Positions 7,043-14,603 of a stretch of 18,874 nt of DNA are shown here, in pieces. Within the stretch, counting starts at the first letter, position 1. The number at the start of each line of letters is the position of its first letter. The position numbers and the translations under genes are program-made. This DNA is from an uncultured Clostridia bacterium (GTDB lineage: Bacteria; Bacillota; Clostridia; UBA1381), in contig CAKSGP010000006.1 in assembly GCA_934454745.1 (NCBI GenBank), positions 1-18,874 of the forward strand, given 5' to 3'. Under the pieces are notes generated by a model. That model was not told where the DNA came from. It ran no database searches and worked only from the letters and a program-made list of their open reading frames with translations.

Positions 7043-10000
7043 TTATTTAGCTATATTCTCACAAAAACGCATAAGAATTGCTGCAACTTGAGCACGGGTT
7101 GCCGTAGCTTTTGGCGAAAGTGTGGTTTCACTTGTGCCATTAACAAGTTCTGTTTTGTTTGCCCAACGAATTGCATCAAGTGCCCAATCACTTACGTCTT
7201 TTGCATCTGTAAAGTTTTCGAGATTTGAAGCACCGCCGGCATCAAAGCCCTGCATCTTTGCATATCGATAGATAATAAGTACCATTTGTTCACGGGTAAT
7301 ATCTTCATCAGGAGCAAATTTGTTCTCACTCACACCTTTTACAATATTATTCTCTGTCGCCCAAGCAACTGCATCAGAATACCACTGACCTTCAGGTACA
7401 TCTGCAAAGTTATGATTGTTCACTTTTTCTTCAGGGTTTGCCATTCTGTAAAGAACTGTAACAAGCATTGCTCTTGTCATTTTGCTTTCGGGTTCAAATC
7501 CGTTGCCTGTTCCTTGCATCAGATTATTTTCATAAACATACTTTACGTAATTGTAGTGCCAATCATCTTTTTTGATGTCGATAAATGTGTTTTCTGTAAA
7601 TTCGGTTTTTGCTGATACAGCGTCATCTTTTTTTTCTTCTTCTGCTTTTAGTCCATCATCTTTTTTGTGCGCTTTAGAAGATGAGCTGCCATGCCATTTT
7701 TCAGAACCCTTTTCCTGTGTATAATCATCTGTATAATGGAATACAATTTTATCTCCATTCTTTACACTTTGTTCTGCTACACCCTTACTTGGATGAGCGC
7801 CGTTTAATGTGTACATCCAACCGGAAAGAGCACCATTATCAAATTCAGCAAGATCGTCTATTTTGGAAATGTAATTACCATCTGCATTAACAAAAGTATG
7901 TTTTCCTTCAAGAGCTTTTTCCAAAACATCAAGAACCGTTGCGGGGGAATCTACCTCAATAGCTGTTTTTGAAATCCAAGTGTCAAGATTTCCCTGTTTC
8001 AAAGTATGTACTTCTTCGCTTTCACCGTGTTCATCATCGCCAAGCAATGTGAAATACACAGTAATTGTTCCGGTTGATGCAGGTGCGGAATCTTTTGTTA
8101 TCTTAAGTGTAACCGTATGTGTAATTCCGTCTTTTTCGCCGATTATGGTAAACACATTCTCGCCTGTCGAAAGTGAATATTCATCCTTGATGCTTTCTCC
8201 GTTAATTGTCACCTCAACGTCGTTGTCAACAACAGGATATATCGCAACAGAAGAAATGCGGTATCCAACAGAAGTTGTATATACTTTGCCGTCATTAGTA
8301 GTTGCCGTACGGTTGCTGCCTGATATGTCAAGCTTTATGCCTTCCACTAAATCGTTGGTTTCTGTTGCAGTTCCCTTTATCTTCAGCAGGTAAACTAACG
8401 GCTCTTTTTCTTCGTTTTGAACGACTACACGGATTTTTTTCTCACCGGCTTCTTTTGTGATTTTGAAACCATCGGCAGAACCATCAAAAGAAATACGGGT
8501 GTTGTTGATGTAGATATTGTCTGTTTCTGCTGCTCCGTTTACAGAGACAGAAACATATTTCATATCTCCGATATCTACACTGTAAACTTGCTGCCCTTCT
8601 TTTAAATTAACAACCTTCGATTCAGCACCGTCTGAAATCGTAATTCCTGCAGGTGCAGATGTTATTCCCACAGCATTTTCCTGAGCTGTTGTTTTGACCA
8701 CACCGGCAATTTCAGGTGATTTTTCACCAAATGATGAGTGCCATAAATTTGATGCTGAAACAATCTTTACATAATGAAACTCCTTGTCAGATACATCAAC
8801 AGGCTCGCCGTTTTCATCGACTGCCCACTTAAGGTCAAACCCATTTGTCTGCAAATCAAAGTTTGTATTGTCAGTATAAGGGTTAACATCTTTTCCCTTT
8901 GTTCCGTTTACAAAACAGTCTGCATATCCCCATTTAACAGGATATGCGTCTGTTGCTTCTCCTACAGTGGCAATTTGTCCGTTTCTTGCAGGCAGCGCAA
9001 TACCTGACAAGGTTATGCTATTAGATGCTGCAAGATTGTTCATAGAATATATACTTGCTGACGGATAAACACCTGAATAGGACAGTCCGTTATGTGAGTT
9101 TCCGTGGTTATCTGTCCAAGCTGTTTTGCCATTTGATGATTTTGTATAAGTTATGCTGTAATTCCAGTCAACACCATCGTCATAGTGTGCAGAACCCGCT
9201 AAAGCATACCAGTTTTCTCCGTCTTCTGAAACCCATACCTGTCCTGGCTCAAAGAAACTTGTTTTGGTCGAGGTGGATGTATCTTTGTTTGCATTTCCGT
9301 AAACATAGAAATCAATACCAAATTTGTTATTCGGGTTATCAGTTATGGCATCATCATAGTAATATGTAATATATCCGCCAAAGTTACCAATAGAGGTGAT
9401 GTTACCCGCAAGAGAAACCCAAGGTGATGCACCATTTCCGGCTCCAATACCATTGGTGTACTGACTGTTTATGCAAAGAAAATCAACTACATTATCGGGG
9501 TATCCTGCACTCTTCTTTTGAATTTTAAAGTTATATGTATTTGTCACCTTGCCGTCAGATGATGTGATTGTTAATATTTTTTGACTTGTTGTCAAAGAAA
9601 GTGTATATACTCCGTCTTCGTTTGCAACTTGTTCCGAGCTTCCAAGCTTTACCTTTGCGCCCTCCGCAACAGTATATGTAAGCACTTTTTCTGTCACATT
9701 GCTCGGAACAACAATGGAATATGTATATGTATTCTTATTGAATGTACCCGGATACCAATCGCCTGAATCAGTTGTTGCTGTAAGCATTTGTGCATCCGCA
9801 TACGAGGAGCTTGCTTTGCTGACTACAATGGTATATTCCGTTGGCTCACAATCTGCAAATCCATCTTTTTCAGCAATAACATTATCAGTATAGGTTTTGT
9901 CATCTATAATCTGAATCTTAATGGTTAGATCGTCGTCACCGGCACTCATTTTCTCTGTTGCTCCGCCACCCTGTGGAAGTTCCGTCCATTCCTCACCATT

Positions 10001-12952
10001 TGCACTGTAACGCAGGTGTTCATAAACAGTATTTCCTGTAATATTCAGTGCAAATTCCTTTACATCATCAAATGCGAAGCATTTGTAGAAGTAATGTGTT
10101 CCCGACACCCCTGTATCAAGATTTGAACCCCAGCCTGTTTTAAACTCACCGTCTTCGGTAAGTTTGAACATTGTACCCTCAGCATAACCATTATATTTTG
10201 TTGCTAAAAGACTTCTTCCGTCAGGAACAAGTACAAAACCATTTGATTTTATTGTTTTAGTGAGGTCTCTCGGTCTGGTCACCGTAAAATTGTATGTAGT
10301 TTTATTATCGGCATTGCTCTTATCGGAAAGTGTTATTGTTACCTTTGACTCATCAAAAGGAATACCATCAAGATATGTAATAGCACCGCTGTTTATTGAT
10401 ACAGATTGCTTTTCTCCGTTAATATCTGTATATTCTGCAACTGCATTATATTTTTCATCATCAAATAGCGTTGTATTCTGTAAAGTAAGCTTTGATGTGC
10501 TGTATGTCTTTATATCAAGATTGTAATCTGTTGTAGTCGGTGCAAATGCATATACCGTACTGTAATCCTTTATGGCACTGCTTAAAAATTGCAGATTTTC
10601 AAAGTACGGAATTTCCTCACTTTGGACAACAACCTTTATTCCGCCTGTTGTGCCTTCGCTATCTGCAGCGGTTATTATAACACTTCCGACACCTTTTGCT
10701 GTAACAAGTCCGTTTTCATCAACTGCAGCGATAGATTCATCAGCACTTGACCAGCTTGCCACGCTTCTGCCCTCAGAAACATAAGCTTTAAGCTGTTTGG
10801 TCGGGTTTGGATTATTTGTGTTTATACCTAAGTATGTTTTGCCGTTATTACCGACTTCGTCTTCAACCGCTACACCTGTTACAGTAATTGTGGCTGTGCC
10901 GGTAAGTTCCTCATTTATGTTCAGCTTAAATGTTGCACTGATTGTTCCCGGGCGATATACATTGAATTTGATTGAATTGCCTGTTTCGGGGTCTTCTGCA
11001 AGCTCCGCAACTCCTTCGGGAATGTTATAGTTCCATATATTATACCCCTTAATACCGCCGGTTATAGATGCAGTCTTTGCAGTTTGACCGTCAGCAGACA
11101 AAGCAACAGTCTGAGACTTATTATATTCGCTCATGGCAATTCCTGTTGCCTTTATTGTTATTTCCCCTGAAACAGTTTCATCAAGGGTTGATATTGCTTT
11201 GAAATAAATATAAGAGGTGCCGGAATAGACATCCTGCGTCACTTCAACTTCTCCGGTAGCTTCATCAACAACAAAGGTTGTATCCCAGGATGAAGTTTTT
11301 TTCCATGTGACGGGAGTTTCGTTTCCGTCCTGGTCGTATGCAGTAAGAGTAAATTTATCTCCCTTTTGAAAAACAATTACCCCATCTGTGAGAACATCTT
11401 TCGCGTTGTGCTCTATTGTTATGGATTCGGGTATCGGCAGCCCGGCAGTTACAGTCAGGATTACGATATATGGTTCGCTGTCGGCAGTGCCGTCGTTTGC
11501 CGTGAATGTAAGTGTATATTCACCTGCTTTATCCGGTATAAAACTGTAATTTGCATCGGCTGTAGTTGCCTCTTCACCATTTATCGATACTTTATATGTA
11601 AGTTCATCTACTTCATCTGCATCGGTAAATGCTTCATCTAAGCTAACGGTGTATTTATCGTCTATAGTAATGCTTTCAGCAGTCTGTGCCTCTACAGGAG
11701 CAGGTGCAGTATTTGTCTGCGGCTTCATTGGAACCTTAACAGAGTAGATTCTCGTTTCTGCATTGGCATCGCTTGATTCAGCAACAGTAACCATGATTAT
11801 ATTATTTTTTCCGCCTATAAGTGCGCCGTTCAACATTGTCCAGTTGGACGCATCCGTTATGTTTACCGAAACACCATTGCACTCTGCGGTAATTACGGCA
11901 TCTTCGGATTCTGCGACAGCTTTGACATAAACGCTGCGGAACACCCCTATATCCATATCAGGGAATGAAAGAACAGGAACGGAATACTCTGTTACATCAC
12001 TAGAAAATTTCGGTGTAAGTTCAAGTGCATCCGGATTGCTGTCGAAGCTTGCAACACTGAGAGAACTTAAAGCGCAAGGATCTGCCTGCGGAGCATCTTC
12101 GCTTACGATAATTTTTGTGAGCGACATAATAAGCGGTTCGCCCGTAGTACCCTCAGGTATATAAGCGGTAAGATAATATGTCCCCTCAGCAGCAGGTGCA
12201 GTAACCGTGACCACGCCATTTGTATCTGTTAAAGCAGCCGATACATCAGTAACAGTACCGCTTCCGATATCTACAAGTGCAAGCTGGGCACCGGAAACAG
12301 GGGAACCTACAGCATGAATAGCATCCGCATCAATATATTGATACGCCATCATATATGAAGAAGATTTAAGAGTCAGTTTTGCGGCAGTACCAGGCGCTGC
12401 GGTGATATCCGTAATAGCATTGCCTTTATATTCAAACCAAGCAAGCTCATCAGACCAGTTCGCTGTATCCTGATAGGCAAAAAACTCAACAACATCTCCA
12501 TCAACAAGCTTTTGAGTTGTTACGGTTGTTCCGTTGTATCCGCCCCAATCACTTTTTGTTCCATCGTTGGGGTACGCACCATTCAGTACAAAGCCGACTG
12601 CTGTTGTTTCTTTACCGAACACCTTTGAAATATATCCATTTTCATCTACAGAAAGAAAATTAGCAAGGGTATCCTTTGTAAAAGTTTGCTTAAATACAAT
12701 TTCATGCAAAGCAACAAGTGCGTCGAGAACGGAAGTTCCGTTTTCTATAGAGTCTTTCAAACCGTAGCTTTCGGCTTTATTGCCGCTTACAGCAGTTTCA
12801 ATCTGCGGAGCACATAAAAAGTTTCCGTATGCCTGAGCTGTAAAGCTGACAACAGCACCCGGCTCTTCGTTTTCAGCAAAAATTGTCATTGGAAGTGTAC
12901 TTAATATCATTATAATTGATAAAAGCAAACTTAAAATTCGTTTTGTTTTCAT
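7043..12952 (-). CDS. Giant secreted SLH surface protein with two DUF4430 modules, Ig/cadherin-like stalk and a B12-locus-type central domain
   Basis: 1969 residues. Signal peptide about 1-26 (ends TIFA). A first, degenerate DUF4430-like module is at about 31-165 (NGTSVLDALVALHE, AVGFVLNGAYPNDG, LVDGDVVEFF). Residues about 290-1145 are cadherin-like sandwiches and bacterial Ig (Big2-like) domains (for example SWSSADESIAAVDENGLVTA). About 1145-1410 is a distinct module (GGYITYYYDD, FYVYGNAN, EPGQVWVSEDGENWYALAG, WGYADCFVNG). More cadherin-like repeats follow, then a well-conserved DUF4430 at about 1626-1752 (GALSGWMYTLNGAHPSKG, VKNGDKIVFHYTDD). Three SLH repeats form the C terminus (about 1784-1969; TRAM, TREQ, TRAQ). 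Inferred role: a long wall-anchored stalk displaying B12-binding beta modules at two heights. Its ATG overlaps the stop of the previous gene as ATGA. No frameshift is seen over nearly 6 kb. Confidence 0.82.
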   Translation of the reverse strand: MKTKRILSLLLSIIMILSTLPMTIFAENEEPGAVVSFTAQAYGNFLCAPQIETAVSGNKAESYGLKDSIENGTSVLDALVALHEIVFKQTFTKDTLANFLSVDENGYISKVFGKETTAVGFVLNGAYPNDGTKSDWGGYNGTTVTTQKLVDGDVVEFFAYQDTANWSDELAWFEYKGNAITDITAAPGTAAKLTLKSSSYMMAYQYIDADAIHAVGSPVSGAQLALVDIGSGTVTDVSAALTDTNGVVTVTAPAAEGTYYLTAYIPEGTTGEPLIMSLTKIIVSEDAPQADPCALSSLSVASFDSNPDALELTPKFSSDVTEYSVPVLSFPDMDIGVFRSVYVKAVAESEDAVITAECNGVSVNITDASNWTMLNGALIGGKNNIIMVTVAESSDANAETRIYSVKVPMKPQTNTAPAPVEAQTAESITIDDKYTVSLDEAFTDADEVDELTYKVSINGEEATTADANYSFIPDKAGEYTLTFTANDGTADSEPYIVILTVTAGLPIPESITIEHNAKDVLTDGVIVFQKGDKFTLTAYDQDGNETPVTWKKTSSWDTTFVVDEATGEVEVTQDVYSGTSYIYFKAISTLDETVSGEITIKATGIAMSEYNKSQTVALSADGQTAKTASITGGIKGYNIWNYNIPEGVAELAEDPETGNSIKFNVYRPGTISATFKLNINEELTGTATITVTGVAVEDEVGNNGKTYLGINTNNPNPTKQLKAYVSEGRSVASWSSADESIAAVDENGLVTAKGVGSVIITAADSEGTTGGIKVVVQSEEIPYFENLQFLSSAIKDYSTVYAFAPTTTDYNLDIKTYSTSKLTLQNTTLFDDEKYNAVAEYTDINGEKQSVSINSGAITYLDGIPFDESKVTITLSDKSNADNKTTYNFTVTRPRDLTKTIKSNGFVLVPDGRSLLATKYNGYAEGTMFKLTEDGEFKTGWGSNLDTGVSGTHYFYKCFAFDDVKEFALNITGNTVYEHLRYSANGEEWTELPQGGGATEKMSAGDDDLTIKIQIIDDKTYTDNVIAEKDGFADCEPTEYTIVVSKASSSYADAQMLTATTDSGDWYPGTFNKNTYTYSIVVPSNVTEKVLTYTVAEGAKVKLGSSEQVANEDGVYTLSLTTSQKILTITSSDGKVTNTYNFKIQKKSAGYPDNVVDFLCINSQYTNGIGAGNGASPWVSLAGNITSIGNFGGYITYYYDDAITDNPNNKFGIDFYVYGNANKDTSTSTKTSFFEPGQVWVSEDGENWYALAGSAHYDDGVDWNYSITYTKSSNGKTAWTDNHGNSHNGLSYSGVYPSASIYSMNNLAASNSITLSGIALPARNGQIATVGEATDAYPVKWGYADCFVNGTKGKDVNPYTDNTNFDLQTNGFDLKWAVDENGEPVDVSDKEFHYVKIVSASNLWHSSFGEKSPEIAGVVKTTAQENAVGITSAPAGITISDGAESKVVNLKEGQQVYSVDIGDMKYVSVSVNGAAETDNIYINNTRISFDGSADGFKITKEAGEKKIRVVVQNEEKEPLVYLLKIKGTATETNDLVEGIKLDISGSNRTATTNDGKVYTTSVGYRISSVAIYPVVDNDVEVTINGESIKDEYSLSTGENVFTIIGEKDGITHTVTLKITKDSAPASTGTITVYFTLLGDDEHGESEEVHTLKQGNLDTWISKTAIEVDSPATVLDVLEKALEGKHTFVNADGNYISKIDDLAEFDNGALSGWMYTLNGAHPSKGVAEQSVKNGDKIVFHYTDDYTQEKGSEKWHGSSSSKAHKKDDGLKAEEEKKDDAVSAKTEFTENTFIDIKKDDWHYNYVKYVYENNLMQGTGNGFEPESKMTRAMLVTVLYRMANPEEKVNNHNFADVPEGQWYSDAVAWATENNIVKGVSENKFAPDEDITREQMVLIIYRYAKMQGFDAGGASNLENFTDAKDVSDWALDAIRWANKTELVNGTSETTLSPKATATRAQVAAILMRFCENIAK

Positions 12953-13533
12953 GTTGTCCCAATCCTTTCATTTTCGTTTTTTAAATCCATACTTATTTGT
13001 CTCATTACTTCGTTCCAAGCGCCCAATCTTTTCACAAGATATGTATATCCGATTGTATTTGTCGGGTTAAGCCTTTTACCGCACTTTGCTATTAATTCTT
13101 TTAAATATTCATAAAGCTCTGCATCGGTATCATTTTTGTGCTGCTCTGAAAACTCATTTTCGAGCATTACACGTTCGGGCTTTTTCAGTTCCCTCAAAAA
13201 CTTCTTTTCGGCTTGTTTTTTGTGATGATTGATTGAGCCGTGATTGATGACAGATTTTGAGTTTTCTGTCCAATTCATTTTCTGTTCTTTTTGGGTTCGC
13301 TTTTGGCTTTTTTCCTTTAAGCCCGCTCGCTCTAAAATGCGAGGCCAAGGACCAAGTCGTACTTTTAAGTATGTATGTCCAACAATTTCGTCTTTCTTTG
13401 GATATCTGCCAAGCTCTTTTGAACATTTCACAAGGTAAGCGATAAGTTCTTCGTCTGTACCTCTTTTGTGTGTTTTTGCAAATTCTGCTTCTTGCCTTTG
13501 CAGTGTTTGTAAATCCTTTTCTATGATTTTCAC
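12949..13533 (-). CDS. Protein of two homing-endonuclease-associated (HNH_repeat-like) repeats, no nuclease domain
   Basis: About 194 residues, charged and Lys-rich. Two copies of a roughly 50-residue repeat are visible: about 20-72 (GTDEELIAYL, ELGRYPKKDEI, YLKVRLGPWPRILERAGL) and about 132-184 (DTDAELYEYL, YTYLVKRLGAWNEVM). This pattern matches the small DNA-binding repeat often found beside homing endonucleases. No HNH, GIY-YIG or LAGLIDADG motif is present. It is the first gene after the B12 riboswitch and overlaps the giant gene by 4 bases, so it is part of the B12 transcription unit. A DNA-binding regulatory role is possible but unproven. The start is uncertain: the GTG at 13533 touches the Shine-Dalgarno GGGAG with no spacer, whereas an ATA codon at 13524-13526, in frame two codons later, has good spacing and may once have been ATG. 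Confidence 0.7.
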   Translation of the reverse strand: MKIIEKDLQTLQRQEAEFAKTHKRGTDEELIAYLVKCSKELGRYPKKDEIVGHTYLKVRLGPWPRILERAGLKEKSQKRTQKEQKMNWTENSKSVINHGSINHHKKQAEKKFLRELKKPERVMLENEFSEQHKNDTDAELYEYLKELIAKCGKRLNPTNTIGYTYLVKRLGAWNEVMRQISMDLKNENERIGTT

Positions 13534-13560
13534 CTCCCGACTTTTCTTACCGCAGGCAAT

Positions 13561-13617
13561 AAAAAAACTGCGGCAATTTTTCTTTGAAAAATTACCACAG
13601 CTGAGTTTTTCTGTGAT
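13561..13617 (-). promoter_or_regulatory. Attenuator: intrinsic terminator with alternative antiterminator in the B12 leader
   Basis: On the minus strand, arms 13586-13600 and 13568-13582 pair at all 15 positions (two G-U) around a 3-base loop, followed by seven U (13561-13567). This is a textbook intrinsic terminator upstream of the first gene. A competing 7-bp helix can form between 13611-13617 and 13594-13600, the latter being part of the terminator 5' arm. That mutually exclusive pairing is the layout expected for a riboswitch that terminates when B12 is bound; which state ligand favours is inferred from known cobalamin riboswitches. Confidence 0.78.
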
Positions 13618-13699
13618 TAATCACAATTCAGATGAGAATATGGGACAAAGCCCTGAAATATTACATTTCAGCACCTCAATCCGAAAACATCATTCCTAT

Positions 13700-13940
13700 G
13701 CAAATGCGCACTTACGGAATAACATCAAAGCAGGTCTTGTGACTCGCACCATATAGACTGATTCGTCCGCATTTTCATATCCTGCCTTCTCAGTTTCCCA
13801 ATGACTATCTTTCGATAACGGATATAAAACATTCGATGCACACACCGACAGTTTAACCGCAGGGGATTCTCACCCCATTTCCTTTACACCGATTATGCCT
13901 CGCTAATAAGCCTTTGCAGCATAACCGACACTCTGTGTGA
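13700..13940 (-). ncRNA. Cobalamin (B12/AdoCbl) riboswitch
   Basis: Read on the minus strand, the conserved blocks appear in family order: AAAGGAAATGGGGTGAGAATCC (core GGTGAGAATCC at 13864-13874), CTGCGGTTAAACTGT, the B12-box region AGTCATTGGGAAACTGAGAAGGC in 13784-13806, and GAGTCACAAGACCTGC (13730-13745, matching the usual GAGnCAnnAGACCTGC). The P2-type arms GGTTATGC/GCATAATC lie at the 5' end. Boundaries are approximate. It lies between the promoter at 13954-13982 and the attenuator at 13561-13617 and controls a B12 uptake operon. Confidence 0.93.
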
Positions 13941-13952
13941 ATGTATTAAATT

Positions 13953-13969
13953 AAGAATATCATATTCTT
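13953..13969. repeat. Palindrome overlapping the -10 region of the B12 operon promoter
   Basis: AAGAATAT (13953-13960) and ATATTCTT (13962-13969) are perfect inverted arms around one base. The palindrome covers the -10 element and half the spacer, where a repressor operator would sit, although AT-rich DNA makes chance palindromes common. Confidence 0.45.
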
Positions 13970-13982
13970 TGTACTTACTCAA
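13954..13982 (-). promoter_or_regulatory. Sigma-A-type promoter of the B12 operon
   Basis: On the minus strand: -35 TTGAGT (13977-13982), spacer of exactly 17, -10 TATTCT (13954-13959). The predicted transcript start, near 13947, is just upstream of the riboswitch. A second possible minus-strand promoter (TTGATT at 14072-14077, 17-base spacer, TAGAAT at 14049-14054) lies further upstream. Confidence 0.7.
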
Positions 13983-14380
13983 TGCTATATCTATGCAGAA
14001 AGCTTGCAAATATTAACATTTTTGCAAAGAATCGATATTATGTCATAAATTCTATCATATATTTGACAAAAAATCAATGCACAAAACAAACATTTTTTAT
14101 AATAAAACAATTATTCTGGTATTGCAAAAGTGATATGAAGTATCAGAAAATAGATGATTTGTTAAGGATGGCGTAAACTATGCATCTACTCTTGATAAGT
14201 AGTCAGATATTTTTTTCCTTTTTATTTTTTGCAAAACAAAATGCAACACCCGTTCATAATTATAATTTATATACTCAAAAATGTAAATCAAACAAACAAG
14301 TATTGCATTTCACTTTACAATTGAGGTGGTTGTTTTGTTTAATTAGAAAGCGATTCATTTTTGCAAATGAAAGCGGTTTC
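13983..14380. other. AT-rich intergenic region, no gene
   Basis: No reading frame here has a plausible protein or ribosome binding site. It contains the weak second upstream promoter of the B12 operon (14049-14077), a small hairpin CTACT/AGTAG (14186-14202), a T-tract (14209-14230) and a 7-bp hairpin TTCATTT/AAATGAA (14354-14371). The border between the chromosomal B12 locus and the mobile element probably lies in or just right of this stretch, but I found no clear attachment-site repeat. Confidence 0.5.
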
Positions 14381-14417
14381 TGATTTAATTTATCCTATGT
14401 ATGGGATAAATAAATCA
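14381..14417. repeat. Inverted repeat 1 of four contiguous palindromes
   Basis: Left arm 14381-14395 (TGATTTA plus one bulged A, then TTTATCC), loop 14396-14403, right arm 14404-14417. Fourteen paired bases with one bulge. The next palindrome begins at the following base. Confidence 0.75.
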
Positions 14418-14454
14418 ACATAGTAAATTTGTAAGCTAACAACATTTACTATGT
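14418..14454. repeat. Inverted repeat 2 of four contiguous palindromes
   Basis: Perfect 11-bp arms ACATAGTAAAT (14418-14428) and ATTTACTATGT (14444-14454). Inside, TTGT (14429-14432) can pair with ACAA (14439-14442), extending the stem past a single bulge. Confidence 0.78.
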
Positions 14455-14488
14455 AATCATCACAAGGTTCGATACCTCAGTGATGATT
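14455..14488. repeat. Inverted repeat 3 of four contiguous palindromes
   Basis: Perfect 9-bp arms AATCATCAC (14455-14463) and GTGATGATT (14480-14488), with an inner AGGT/ACCT pair (14465-14468 with 14474-14477). It abuts repeat 2 and is one base from repeat 4. Confidence 0.78.
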
Positions 14489-14489
14489 A

Positions 14490-14536
14490 AAAAAGAGTAT
14501 ATATCTGCGCCGTAATTGCAGATATATACTCTTTTT
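14490..14536. terminator. Inverted repeat 4: 19-bp perfect hairpin, probable bidirectional terminator
   Basis: Perfect 19-bp arms 14490-14508 and 14518-14536 with a 9-base loop. The outer ends are A5/T5, so transcripts in either direction would end with a stem followed by U residues. It could end leftward transcripts from the gene at 14764-15795 and shield the B12 operon from the mobile element. It is also the last of four contiguous palindromes. Confidence 0.75.
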
Positions 14537-14562
14537 GAGGGAATCCAAAGGGAACGTTTGGC

Positions 14563-14603
14563 GCACTTCTTTGCTTGCAAAGTGCAGTGTGTTACACCTT
14601 TGC
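14563..14603 (+). other. oriT: Candidate MobV-type origin of transfer (oriT)
   Basis: The core AGTGTGTTA (14586-14594) is identical to nine bases of the known nick region of MobV plasmids such as pMV158 (TAGTGTG/TTA). It lies in the same three-arm layout: CTTTGC (14569-14574) pairs with GCAAAG (14577-14582), which can instead pair with CTTTGC (14598-14603) across the core; GTGT/ACAC (14587-14590 with 14594-14597) forms an inner pair. The predicted nick is between 14591 and 14592. A MobV relaxase is encoded at 17310 on the same strand. Identification is by motif and architecture only. Confidence 0.68.

Noticed and set aside
13244..13756. Plus-strand reading frames over the riboswitch leader and repeat-protein gene
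   Set aside because: They are antisense shadows of the leader and of the minus-strand gene.
14180..14383. 67-codon plus-strand reading frame
   Set aside because: Composition reflects T-rich DNA, no RBS, no domain.
14466..14476. GGTTCGATACC resembling a tRNA T-arm
   Set aside because: No acceptor, D or anticodon arms around it; it is the loop part of inverted repeat 3.
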